From Rhodobacteraceae bacterium Alg238-R152 (lineage in GTDB: Bacteria > Pseudomonadota > Alphaproteobacteria > Rhodobacterales > Rhodobacteraceae): a stretch of DNA of 64,000 bases. Positions 52,683 to 61,354 of the stretch are shown piece by piece. Where the stretch lies: contig UNRJ01000002.1 of assembly GCA_900537125.1 (NCBI GenBank), positions 596,105-660,104 of the forward strand, read 5' to 3'. The notes below the pieces were generated by a model. The model was not told the DNA's origin, ran no database searches, and saw only the letters and a list, made by a program, of their open reading frames with translations. Numbering within the stretch: position 1 is the stretch's first letter; every line of letters starts with the position of its first letter. A program made the position numbers and the translations under genes.

Positions 52683-53690
52683 ATGGAACTCAAGTTTGCA
52701 CGTATTTTCGGGGCGGCAGCGCTGGCTGCTGGCCTGGCCACATCCGCGACCGCGCAGGATTACCCGTACCGTGACATCACAACGGCGGTTGTCTGGGGCG
52801 CTGGCGGCGGCACCGACACGATCAACCGCATGATCATGGCGGAAATGGAAAAGCACCTGCCTGTTTCAATCAACGTGATCAACCAAACCGGTGGCGTCGC
52901 TGGCTCAAACGGGATGGTCTATGTGATGAACCAGCCGGATGACGGCTATACGCTGGTAGGGCTGTCTGAATCCAACGTCACCGCAGCCGTTCAAGGCGGC
53001 TGGGATAAGAAGTTTGACTACTGGTATCCCTTTATCGTTGGTGGCTCGCCTGATTTGATTTCGGTTCCGGCAAATTCTCCGTACGGGACAATTGAGGAAC
53101 TGGTTGACGCCGCCAAGGCCGCGCCGGGAACCATTCCAGCGGCGGCCTCTGGTGCTGGCTCGATCCACCATTTGAACCTTTTGGCGATTGAAAGCGGTTC
53201 CGGGGCAACCTTCAAATTTGTGCCGTACAAAGGCTCCGCGCCAGGTCAGGAAGCAGCGATTGCTGGGGAAGTTGCGCTGGTTGTGACTTCGCTTGCTGAG
53301 CAGGCCGCGTTGATTGAGGGCGGGCAACTCAAGCCACTGGCGATGCTCACTCCGGAAACGGCGGAGATTGCCGGGATGACGGTGCCGTCGGCCTTCGACG
53401 TTTACGATGGGCTCGACAAATATCTTCCGTTGAAACAGGCCATTGGGTTCGCCGTGCACAACTCTGCCGGGGATGAGGTGAAGGCCGCGCTTGGCTCGGC
53501 TTTTGAGAAGGCGATTGCAGGTGACAAAGTGGCGGAATGGGCAACGGCCAACAACTATGACGTTGGTGGTCAGTATGGCGATGAAGCTGCACAGATCTTT
53601 GAAACGCTGGAGGCAAACTTTGCCTACACCTTGCAAGAGCTTGGGGCAGCGACGGTTGATCCGGCGAAGCTAGGCATCGTGAAGCCTTAA
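52683..53690 (+). CDS. tctC: tripartite tricarboxylate transporter substrate-binding protein
   Basis: Periplasmic Bug-family solute receptor, 335 aa. Signal peptide about 1-24 (AAALAAGLATSATA), then the family start YPYRDITTAVVWGAGGGTD, a conserved NQTGGVAGSNG loop and YTLVGLSES. Ligands of this family are carboxylates and acid sugars. A strong GGGAGGAC ribosome site precedes the ATG. First gene of the long plus-strand operon running to otnC. Confidence 0.92.
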   Translation: MELKFARIFGAAALAAGLATSATAQDYPYRDITTAVVWGAGGGTDTINRMIMAEMEKHLPVSINVINQTGGVAGSNGMVYVMNQPDDGYTLVGLSESNVTAAVQGGWDKKFDYWYPFIVGGSPDLISVPANSPYGTIEELVDAAKAAPGTIPAAASGAGSIHHLNLLAIESGSGATFKFVPYKGSAPGQEAAIAGEVALVVTSLAEQAALIEGGQLKPLAMLTPETAEIAGMTVPSAFDVYDGLDKYLPLKQAIGFAVHNSAGDEVKAALGSAFEKAIAGDKVAEWATANNYDVGGQYGDEAAQIFETLEANFAYTLQELGAATVDPAKLGIVKP

Positions 53691-53758
53691 TTGAGCAGGC
53701 GGCGGGCGCAGGATTTGTGCCTGCCGCACCAAGGGATCAAGTGGCTGGGGACAGATCC

Positions 53759-54544
53759 GTGACGACCAACGATCAATTACTTCAATCCGAGGCAGAAGAC
53801 CGCGAGGCACAGCTGATTTTGCGGGCGCGGGACTTCTGGGGCGCTCTTGTTTTATTGAGCCTGTCGGTGTTTTTCCTTTGGCGCACGTCATTTATCCCGT
53901 TGTGGGGTGAAAATCGGGCCGGTGTGAAAGGCGGAGATTGGTACAACTCCGCGGCCTTGGTGCCTTTGGGAATTTTCTCAGCGATGCTCGTGCTTTCGCT
54001 GGTACTATTGCGCATTTCGGTGCGCGAAGGGGGCGCTGAGCAGGCATTGACGGCGGTTGGGATCGGTTGGAACCGGGCCGAGGCGCTTCGCTTCTCGACA
54101 CTGGCCGTGATCTTGTTCTTCTACATAGCCGGATTGGTGCCTCGGGTAGACTTCATTTTGTGCTCTGGGTTGCTGATCACGGCGTTGATTTACGGCTATC
54201 ACGGCGGGAAGGCCGCGCGGATGGTTCTCGCTGCGGCAGTTGTTGGCGTGGCGGGGCTTTACGCCATGACGCTAAATCTGCCGAGGTCGGAATGGGCGCA
54301 ACACGATGACGATTGGCTGGTGCTTACGCTCTGGATCGCGTTGACGGCTTGGGTGTTGTGGCGCGAACGAGGGAGCCGACTGGCCCGTGTCATTCCGGTG
54401 ATCGCGATTTTCGCGCCAACCCTTCTTGTGTGCGCCATGGCCTTCGGGTTTCGCCAAAACGTGCCCAACCGAGGCGGGCTGATCTTCAAGCAGATTGAAT
54501 ATCACTACTACGTCACGCTCAAACCGTTCTGGAGCGGTAAATAA
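53759..54544 (+). CDS. tctB: tripartite tricarboxylate transporter, small membrane subunit
   Basis: A 261-aa membrane protein with about five to six hydrophobic segments (ALVLLSLSVFFLW, ALVPLGIFSAMLVLSLVLL, and others), longer than typical TctB because of an extra C-terminal pair. The start is GTG at 53759 with GGGGA seven bases upstream; a GTG at 53717 has a badly spaced site. It sits between tctC and tctA, and its stop overlaps the tctA start (TAATG). Confidence 0.85.
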   Translation: MTTNDQLLQSEAEDREAQLILRARDFWGALVLLSLSVFFLWRTSFIPLWGENRAGVKGGDWYNSAALVPLGIFSAMLVLSLVLLRISVREGGAEQALTAVGIGWNRAEALRFSTLAVILFFYIAGLVPRVDFILCSGLLITALIYGYHGGKAARMVLAAAVVGVAGLYAMTLNLPRSEWAQHDDDWLVLTLWIALTAWVLWRERGSRLARVIPVIAIFAPTLLVCAMAFGFRQNVPNRGGLIFKQIEYHYYVTLKPFWSGK

Positions 54545-56055
54545 TGGACTTTGTATTCTCTCAACTGGCAGGGTTTGGCAGTGCCTTTGCCGCGCTTGTG
54601 GTCGACCCTCTGACCTATGTCTATTTGGTCACGTCGGTGTTTCTTGGCATCACGTTTGGCGCGCTGCCTGGCCTGACCGCCACATTGGCTGTGACAATTC
54701 TAACCGGCTTTTTTGGCAACAAAATTCCGCTGGATTATTCGATGATTGCGCTGCTTGGCGCCTATGTCGGCGCGATCTATGGGGGATCCTACCCCTCGAT
54801 CCTTTTGAATATTCCCGGCACTGCGGCATCTGCGGCAACGGCAATGGATGGTCATCCACTCGCAAAGGCAGGGCGCGGGGGCGAGGCCTTGGGGCTCACA
54901 ACAACGGCCTCCTTTATCGGTACCCTCATTGGCACCGTGGCACTGCTGATCTTTGTCTGGGTGCTTTTGCTGATTTCCAAAAACATCGCCAGCCCGGAAA
55001 AAGCACTGTTGGCGCTGTTTGGTATTCTGTTGTCTGGCACGCTGATGAGCGAGGACTTGGTGATCAAAGGCTGGATTGCCGGTTTGATTGGGTTGGCGAT
55101 GGCGATGGTGGGTATGGATCCGCTTCTCTCGGAGCCGCGATACACGTTTGGCTGGTCTTACATGTTGTCCGGCTTCCAAGTTGTGCCGGTGTTGATGGGG
55201 GCTTTCGCTGTGCCGCAGATCATTGAAGGCATGCGACATGTGCAAGTCGGGAAGATGGTTGCCTTGCAGGGACGTATTCTTCCCAACCTTGCCGCCGTTC
55301 GGCGACATATGCCGACGATCACTCGGTCGGGCGTTATTGGCACAGGTGTTGGCGCATTGCCCGGTGTGGGTGAAGATGTTGCCGGTTGGGTGTCTTATGG
55401 CGTTGGGAAAACCGTTTCCAAAGATGGCAAGAATTTCGGCAAAGGCTCTCTTGAAGGCTTGCTGTCGTCTGAAACCGCAAACAATGCTTGCATTGGTGGG
55501 GCGCTCATCCCGTTGTTGGTGCTGGGCATTCCAGGATCGCCACCGGCGGCGGCACTCATGGGCGCTTTCAAAATCAACAATGTGATCCCCGGCCCCACCA
55601 TTGATCCGGCCATCATCCTGCGGGTGGTCGCCATTATGGTGCTGGCTTCCTTCACAATGTGGATTCTGGGCCTGTTCACAGCGCGTGTATTCATCAAGAT
55701 CCTGCGCATTCCACAGACGGTCTTTTTGCCGGTTGTCATGGTACTGACGGCGATTGGGTCTTTCTCCGTGGGAGGCGGGATCAATGATCTCTACTTGATG
55801 CTGGGCGTTGGATTTGTGGCCTATTTCATGAACCTGATGAAATACCCCATCGCGCCGTTGGTGATTGGCGTTATTCTTGGGGGGCTATTTGACGAGACGT
55901 TCCGCAGGGCGCTGTTCCTGTCCGATGGCAGTCTTGGCGTGTTTGTGTCCCGTCCTGGTGCAGCGGTGCTATTAGCGCTGAACGTGGCCCTGGTTGCTGC
56001 GCAAATCCCTATGATCCGGCGCCCATTCCAGCGGCGTGACAAAAAGGAAGCCTGA
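54544..56055 (+). CDS. tctA: tripartite tricarboxylate transporter, large permease subunit
   Basis: A 503-aa permease with about 11-12 membrane segments. Family landmarks are FLGITFGALPGLTATLAVTI near the start, AYVGAIYGGSYPSILLNIPG, and GVIGTGVGALPGVGEDVAGW in the middle, then GIPGSPPAAALMGA. It uses a cation gradient to take up the solute delivered by TctC. Overlaps tctB before and the ABM-fold gene after (TGATG). Confidence 0.95.
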   Translation: MDFVFSQLAGFGSAFAALVVDPLTYVYLVTSVFLGITFGALPGLTATLAVTILTGFFGNKIPLDYSMIALLGAYVGAIYGGSYPSILLNIPGTAASAATAMDGHPLAKAGRGGEALGLTTTASFIGTLIGTVALLIFVWVLLLISKNIASPEKALLALFGILLSGTLMSEDLVIKGWIAGLIGLAMAMVGMDPLLSEPRYTFGWSYMLSGFQVVPVLMGAFAVPQIIEGMRHVQVGKMVALQGRILPNLAAVRRHMPTITRSGVIGTGVGALPGVGEDVAGWVSYGVGKTVSKDGKNFGKGSLEGLLSSETANNACIGGALIPLLVLGIPGSPPAAALMGAFKINNVIPGPTIDPAIILRVVAIMVLASFTMWILGLFTARVFIKILRIPQTVFLPVVMVLTAIGSFSVGGGINDLYLMLGVGFVAYFMNLMKYPIAPLVIGVILGGLFDETFRRALFLSDGSLGVFVSRPGAAVLLALNVALVAAQIPMIRRPFQRRDKKEA

Positions 56056-56336
56056 TGTACGCGGTTTGTGTGACATTCAAAATCCATCCGGGGCAGATGC
56101 AGGATTTCTTGCCTTTGGTGATCGCCAACGCGAGAACATCACGGGCTGAAGAGGCTGGATGCCAGATGTTTGACGTGTGTGTGCACGACGACGAAGTGTT
56201 TCTCTATGAAATTTACGACGATCGGGATGCGTTTGAACTGCATCTTGCTTCCGCGCATTTCAAAACCTTTGACGCCAGCGTCGCGCATATGATCGCCGCC
56301 AAAGATGTGGCGCTGTTTGATGAGGTGATCCGATGA
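56055..56336 (+). CDS. antibiotic biosynthesis monooxygenase (ABM) fold protein
   Basis: A 93-aa dimeric alpha-beta barrel protein of the YgiN/ABM type: YAVCVTFKIHPGQMQDFL, NARTSRAEEAGCQMFDVCV, VFLYEIYDDRDAFELHLAS and HFKTFDASV. Quinol monooxygenase is the usual label, but the same fold includes sugar mutarotases, which would fit a sugar-acid operon better. It overlaps tctA and the MBL gene by 1 and 4 bp, so it belongs to the pathway. Confidence 0.8.
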   Translation: MYAVCVTFKIHPGQMQDFLPLVIANARTSRAEEAGCQMFDVCVHDDEVFLYEIYDDRDAFELHLASAHFKTFDASVAHMIAAKDVALFDEVIR

Positions 56337-57178
56337 TTGCAATTGCAGGCGTTCAAACGGGAACTTGGCAAGTTCATGCGGTGAAGTACGCGGATCGAAA
56401 CGCGCGGCGCCGGGCAGACAGTTTTCTGTTCGATGACAACCATGATGCGCCGCATGCCATGGATTATTTTATGTGGTTGTTGCGTGATGGTGATCGCGCG
56501 ATTTTGGTTGATACGGGCTACGATCATGCGGAGGCCAAAGCGCGAGGGCGGCCCATCCGACTAGATCCCGGTGAAGCGCTGGCGCCATTTGACCTGACAC
56601 CGGAGCAAATCACCGAAGTGATTGTGACCCATCTTCACTACGACCACGCGGGAGGGTTGGCGCTTTTCCCAAATGCGCATTTGCATCTACAAGAGGCTGA
56701 AATGGCTTTCGTCACGGGGCCCTGCATGTGCCACGATGTTTTGCGTGACCCGTTCACGGCGGGGCATATCTGCGAAGCGGTGATGCGCCTGTATAGCGGG
56801 AAATTGACGTTTCACAACGGGGACAGCCAGTTGGCAGAGGGGCTGAGCTTGCATTGCGTTGGCGGTCATTCGCGCGGGTTGCAATGCGTGCGCGTGCGCA
56901 CTCAGGCTGGATGGATGGTGCTGGCGTCAGATGCTGCGCATTACTACGAGAACGTGCTGTCGCGAAAGCCATTCCCAATTGTTGTGGACCTTGAGGACAT
57001 GTTGCAGGGATTTGATCGTCTGATCAGCCTCACGTCGCGGCCAGAGTTAATCATACCGGGGCACGATCCGCTGGTGCGCAAGTTGTTTCCGCAGGAATTG
57101 GCTTCGCACATTCACCGGCTGGATGTTGGTCCAGAGGCAGACGCACTCGCAAAGATTTCTTGGGAGTTTGGCAAATGA
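56333..57178 (+). CDS. MBL-fold metallo-hydrolase, putative lactonase
   Basis: A 281-aa metallo-beta-lactamase fold enzyme of the AHL-lactonase-like branch. Metal ligands: THLHYDHAGG (HxHxDH), a later His in VGGHSRG, Asp in LASDAAHYY and the last His in IIPGHDP. These fit a two-metal hydrolase. Position between an acid-sugar transporter and the OtnK kinase suggests it opens an aldonolactone ring rather than a signal lactone. Overlaps neighbours by 4 bp each. Confidence 0.85.
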   Translation: MIAIAGVQTGTWQVHAVKYADRNARRRADSFLFDDNHDAPHAMDYFMWLLRDGDRAILVDTGYDHAEAKARGRPIRLDPGEALAPFDLTPEQITEVIVTHLHYDHAGGLALFPNAHLHLQEAEMAFVTGPCMCHDVLRDPFTAGHICEAVMRLYSGKLTFHNGDSQLAEGLSLHCVGGHSRGLQCVRVRTQAGWMVLASDAAHYYENVLSRKPFPIVVDLEDMLQGFDRLISLTSRPELIIPGHDPLVRKLFPQELASHIHRLDVGPEADALAKISWEFGK

Positions 57179-58419
57179 AATTGGGTGTCATCGCAGATGA
57201 TTTTACCGGCGCGTCTGATATCGCGCTGACCATCGCCGAGGCGGGTATGTCCGTCACGCAATACATTGGCATTCCGGATGGTGACGCTACTTCGAGGAGT
57301 GATGCAGGTGTCGTGGCGTTGAAGTCGCGCACCGCAGCTGTTTCGGAAGCCGTGGCCGATAGCCTCGCCGCTTGTAACTGGTTGAAGGCGCAAGGCGCCG
57401 AACAGATTGTCCTAAAGGTTTGTTCCACTTTCGATAGCACGGCCGAGGGCAACATTGGGCCCGTACTTGAAGCGCTGGCTGCGCGGTTGGGAGCGGGACC
57501 GATGATTGTTTGCCCTGCTTTTCCCGAAAACGGTCGCTCTGTTTATCAGGGGCACCTTTTTGTGACGGATAAACTGTTGAACGAAAGCGGCATGCAGGAT
57601 CATCCGCTGACCCCGATGACAGACCCTGACATCAGGCGCGTCCTCGCTTCTCAGACCAATCTGACTGTTGGCCACATTCCCATTCAGGCTGTTGCGAAAG
57701 GCACCGATGCCATTGTGGCGGCCATGCCTGCTGATACCGCCCTGATGGTTACGGACGCCATTCATGACGCCGACCTGTTAGAGATTGGGAAAGCTGCGAG
57801 TGGGATGCCACTTTTATGTGGCGGGTCCGGGATAGCGTTAGGCTTACCAGCCAACTTCGGTGTGACAGCGTCGCCCACCAAGTCGCTGGGAAACAGCGGC
57901 GCAAGTGTTGTGCTTTCCGGCTCCTGTTCAAAAGCGACACGCGCGCAAGTGGCTCGCTACCGGCAGTTCGCGCCAAGCCGCGAGATCAGTGCAGGTGAGG
58001 TGCTTGAGGGCGAAGTGAACGCTGAGGATGTTGCCACTTGGGTTATGGACCAGGAGGCCGCACCGTTGGTGTTCTCATCAGCGGATCCGGATGTTGTTAG
58101 GGATGCGCAAAAACAGTTTGGAGCGTCACGGGCGGCAGAGGCGATTGAGGGCTTCTTCGCAGAATTGGCCGCCATTTTGGCGAAGCAAGGAGTTGGACGG
58201 ATTGTTGTTGCGGGCGGCGAGACCTCTGGTGCGGTGGTGAAAGGGTTGGATGTAACCGCACTTGAGATTGGTCCGAGGCTGGCGGCCGGTGTGCCGATGG
58301 TGCGCCCCCTCAATGCGGATTTGGTTATGGCATTAAAGTCGGGGAACTTTGGGGGGGAGACCTTTTTCGAAGATGCGCTGCACCTCATGAGGGGCACTGG
58401 AATGGAGAAGGCGGTATGA
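57175..58419 (+). CDS. otnK: 3-oxo-tetronate kinase, four-carbon acid sugar kinase family (DUF1537)
   Basis: ATP-dependent kinase making 3-oxo-tetronate 4-phosphate. The 414-aa product has the N-terminal motif GVIADDFTGASDIALTIAEA, KVCSTFDSTAEGNIGP, PAFPENGRSVYQGHLFV and the C-terminal nucleotide region VVAGGETSGAVVKGL. Pairing with an OtnC-type aldolase next door points to OtnK rather than a D-threonate or erythronate kinase. The start at 57175 overlaps the MBL stop (ATGA). Confidence 0.88.
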   Translation: MKLGVIADDFTGASDIALTIAEAGMSVTQYIGIPDGDATSRSDAGVVALKSRTAAVSEAVADSLAACNWLKAQGAEQIVLKVCSTFDSTAEGNIGPVLEALAARLGAGPMIVCPAFPENGRSVYQGHLFVTDKLLNESGMQDHPLTPMTDPDIRRVLASQTNLTVGHIPIQAVAKGTDAIVAAMPADTALMVTDAIHDADLLEIGKAASGMPLLCGGSGIALGLPANFGVTASPTKSLGNSGASVVLSGSCSKATRAQVARYRQFAPSREISAGEVLEGEVNAEDVATWVMDQEAAPLVFSSADPDVVRDAQKQFGASRAAEAIEGFFAELAAILAKQGVGRIVVAGGETSGAVVKGLDVTALEIGPRLAAGVPMVRPLNADLVMALKSGNFGGETFFEDALHLMRGTGMEKAV

Positions 58420-59060
58420 CCGAAGCGACCAAAGCACGAGAAGACATTTGCCGGATCGCCAAGTCGATGTTTGATCGGGGGCTTACCTGTGGTGCGTCGG
58501 GAAACATCTCTGTCAGGTTGTCGGATGGAAGCTATTTGGTAACGCCAACCGGATCGTCCATGGGTTTTTTGGACCCCGCACAAATTTCGCATTTGGACCA
58601 AAATTTGCGACACCTATCGGGGGGCAAGCCAACTAAAGAAATCCCACTGCACAGTGCTTTCTACGAAACTCGGGCTCAAACAGGTGCGGTGGTCCATCTG
58701 CATTCCACCTACTCTGTCGCCCTTTCGATGTTGCCTGACATTGATCCTGACAATGCGCTTCCAACGCTTACCCCCTATGGGATTATGCGTTTAGGCAAGG
58801 TGAAGTTGCTGCCGTTTTTCCTTCCCGGTGATGCGGCGATGGGCGAGGCTGTCCGCGCTCTGGCAGGAACACGCTCGGCGGTGCTATTGGCAAACCACGG
58901 CCCAGTTGTCGCAGAAAAGGATCTTTGGTCGGCCGTCTATGCGATGGAAGAACTCGAAGAGACGGCAAAACTTGCGGTTCTGCTTCATGGCATGGAGCCT
59001 AAAACACTCTCAGATCAAGACGTGCAGGCCGTTGTGCGGAAGTTTGGTGTGAACTGGTAA
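58416..59060 (+). CDS. otnC: 3-oxo-tetronate 4-phosphate decarboxylase (class II aldolase family)
   Basis: Decarboxylates the OtnK product to dihydroxyacetone phosphate. The 214-aa product is of the AraD/FucA aldolase fold: GLTCGASGNISVRLSDGSYL, TPTGSSMGFL, the catalytic acid in EIPLHSAFYETR, zinc ligands in VVHLHSTYSVALS and LANHGPVV. It overlaps otnK by 4 bp and ends the operon; the 146-bp repeat B begins 101 bp later. Confidence 0.88.
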   Translation: MTEATKAREDICRIAKSMFDRGLTCGASGNISVRLSDGSYLVTPTGSSMGFLDPAQISHLDQNLRHLSGGKPTKEIPLHSAFYETRAQTGAVVHLHSTYSVALSMLPDIDPDNALPTLTPYGIMRLGKVKLLPFFLPGDAAMGEAVRALAGTRSAVLLANHGPVVAEKDLWSAVYAMEELEETAKLAVLLHGMEPKTLSDQDVQAVVRKFGVNW

Positions 59061-59161
59061 GGATGCGTCCAAATTTGAAGCGTCGCAAGCAGTCATTGGA
59101 ACAAGTGGCCTTCAATGACTGTTTTGGGCTGTTCACGTCCTGTCAGGGCGAGCCGCGGCCA

Positions 59162-59307
59162 GACTTTGCAAAGGTCGATATCTGCGCACTGCTGACCTTG
59201 ATGCGGAGCGCAGCATGTGGGATCCGCTTGGGATGGGTCTGCACGACTGCTTCCACCTGTCCGCCCCGGGTGCTCTCGCAGTTGCAGAGAATGACTGCAA
59301 TCCGTCT
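59162..59307 (-). repeat. 146-bp dispersed repeat, copy B (inverted)
   Basis: Reverse complement of 47484-47629 at about 93% identity, same length. A minus-strand frame running through it is open for about 200 codons but resembles no family known to me. The flanks of the two copies are unrelated. Confidence 0.8.
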
Positions 59308-60072
59308 TCTGTGGAGATGCACCTTGATGTTGACGCAAAACATGACGCTTCAAATAGCGCACGCTTTTCCTATCAGGCTTTGCGCATTTGTTGCGGTGCA
59401 GAGAAGATCTTGGCGAGTTTACGGAGGTTTTGGGCGGTTGCGCGAGAACGATTTCATCATTTGCCCCGCATGCGTTGCCCGGCTGGATCATGGCAAAGCC
59501 ATGATCCCGAGATGTTCCTCGTGATCGCAGCCTTCCCAGCCCAAAGATGCGAAGTGGGGTGAAGGGCATTTCAACGTTTATACGACGCCGCTTCGAGATG
59601 GCATAGTGCTTTGACTTTGCGATGTCGCCGGCTGCTTGGTGGGCATCCTTTTGTTTTTCGAGGTTATCTTGCGGGCGTCTGATTTGAGACAGCATTTCAG
59701 CTTGGATGGCCAGGCTTGGCATACAATGCCAAGAGCAGTTTTCACCAGTAGGGCTTCTTGTGCGTTTCGGAGACTATTTTGATCACCATGTAACCCGAAC
59801 AGGCGAGTTCGATCCTTTGGCCGACTGTTCTGGATATCACGTAGATACGGCTCAGGTTGAGCGCTGCCTGCGGTTGAGCGTGAGTGGGGAGACCTTGCAT
59901 TGGGTCGTTGAGATAGCATTCGGGGTTTCTGTCGTATAAATGCGTCGAGTAACGAGGTGATCGTCGTATTTACCTTGCGGTTATGCTAGGTTCGGCCGTA
60001 AATTTGGTCACATGGGCATCCCATTCGCCTAAAGAGACTGACCTCGAATGTTGTTCAGGATAAACCCGACAC
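59308..60072. other. gene-poor stretch with hairpin after repeat B
   Basis: About 760 bp with no recognisable gene; overlapping open frames on both strands lack ribosome sites. A perfect 10-bp stem GGATCATGGC-AAA-GCCATGATCC lies at 59485-59507. Probably remains of mobile DNA whose extent I cannot define. Confidence 0.4.
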
Positions 60073-60537
60073 ATGAATCGCACAAAACAAAGAGCCCGCA
60101 GCCTTCTCGCAAGCAAAATCAATCGTGCAGCGCAAGAGGTTGCCCATATGGAGCGCCCCGCAACAGGTTGGCTGTCCGTTTTTCGGCAGGCACAGGGAAT
60201 GTCTGTCTCTGACCTGGCCAAGCGTGCGGGGCTGTCCCGGTCTCGTGTGTCTGAAGCCCAAAAATACGAAGCTGAAGGCCGCGTAACACTAAATACTCTT
60301 GAGCGGATCGCGGACGCGATGGGCGGTAAGCTCGTCTATGCTGTTGTACCAAAAAACGGCACCATTGAAGATATGGTGCACGAGCAGGCACGCAAGAAGG
60401 CGCGCCGCATTGTCAAGCGCGCTCGCGCGCATATGGCTCTTGAGCAGCAAACCGAAGGGTTGCCGCTGGAAGAGGAAGAGATTGAGGCGCTCGCAAGTGA
60501 CATGATCCGTGGGATGAAGCGGGACTTTTGGTCGTGA
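60073..60537 (+). CDS. mobile mystery protein A (HTH/XRE family)
   Basis: A 154-aa DNA-binding protein with a helix-turn-helix at about 35-85 (MSVSDLAKRAGLSRSRVSEA, GRVTLNTLERIADAMGGKLV, YAVVPKNG) followed by the family's IEDMVHEQARKKARRIVKRA helix. In other genomes this family is followed by a Fic-domain 'mobile mystery protein B', and the two behave like a portable toxin-antitoxin-type pair. Here the partner is missing: the next 170 bp code for nothing recognisable and an IS30 remnant follows. AGGATAAA precedes the start. Confidence 0.82.
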   Translation: MNRTKQRARSLLASKINRAAQEVAHMERPATGWLSVFRQAQGMSVSDLAKRAGLSRSRVSEAQKYEAEGRVTLNTLERIADAMGGKLVYAVVPKNGTIEDMVHEQARKKARRIVKRARAHMALEQQTEGLPLEEEEIEALASDMIRGMKRDFWS

Positions 60538-60705
60538 AGGGCGGAGCCCAAACCAGCCTTGCTGCGCAACCGCACTCAACTAAGACGACATATAAAGCCT
60601 GAAGCCCAAATCCATGACCACACACCGAGGTCAACACCTTGTAGGCCACCAGCATCACCACCGGCCCGACGCTGCAGGTCGTGGCACAGTCCAGGGTAGG
60701 CCCAC

Positions 60706-61149
60706 TCAGGCTGTAACACGAGAGCCTTTGCGATAACTGCGCGCCCATCGCTCACTGCTGATCAGCTTACAGGGCTTTGGACGGTGCGCTCGATCCCAGG
60801 CCTTCGCGTCGGACCTGGCTGGACGGTACTGTTTCGTACCGCCATTATGGCGAACTTCACGGCTGATCGTTGAGGGTGCCCGGTGGAGGTTGCGCGCAAT
60901 GGACCTCAGCGACTGATTTGCCACAGGGCCCCGCGATTTCTCTTCCTACCCACCGAGTGTCAGCGCCAACCGGGACCGCTTCTGGGCTGCTGGTCTGATG
61001 CCACCAGTGCGCTCAAGTAATGGATAGATGGAAGAAGATCCGCGATCAAATACACGACCAATCGAACTCATCGACACTCCGCGTTGCCACCGATCCCATA
61101 TCTCTGCCTTCTGCTTCTCTGAGAAAAATATCCGCTTCCGATAGGCCAT
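60706..61149 (-). pseudogene. IS30 family transposase remnant
   Basis: N-terminal part of an IS30-type transposase. From the ATG at 61149, the frame reads AYRKRIFFSEKQKAEIWDRW to LTLGG, meets an in-frame TAG at 60946-60948, then continues in the same frame with the diagnostic helix ANQSLRSIARNLHRAPSTIS and REVRHNGG. It ends near 60706 without the DDE catalytic domain. A nonsense codon plus 3' truncation make it inactive. Confidence 0.8.
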
Positions 61150-61354
61150 GACTTACACGCCATCTTTTCAAAAAACTAAAGTGCTGCGTCGATCCGTTGA
61201 AACCATCGCGCATACCTGAACCTGGCGTCCAGCGCAGCATGCGGATTTTGGTCTGATAGGATTTGAAAGGCCGCTTTTGAACGTCCAGCACGGAGATTTC
61301 CCGGGCGAGGCGAACTCACGCTTTCCCCCCTTACCGATTTGCGCCAGCTTCAAA

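Noticed and set aside
59093..59722. 209-codon minus-strand frame through repeat B
   Set aside because: The matching frame in repeat A is not kept beyond the repeat, there is no ribosome site, and no family is recognised, so I treat it as repeat DNA rather than a gene.
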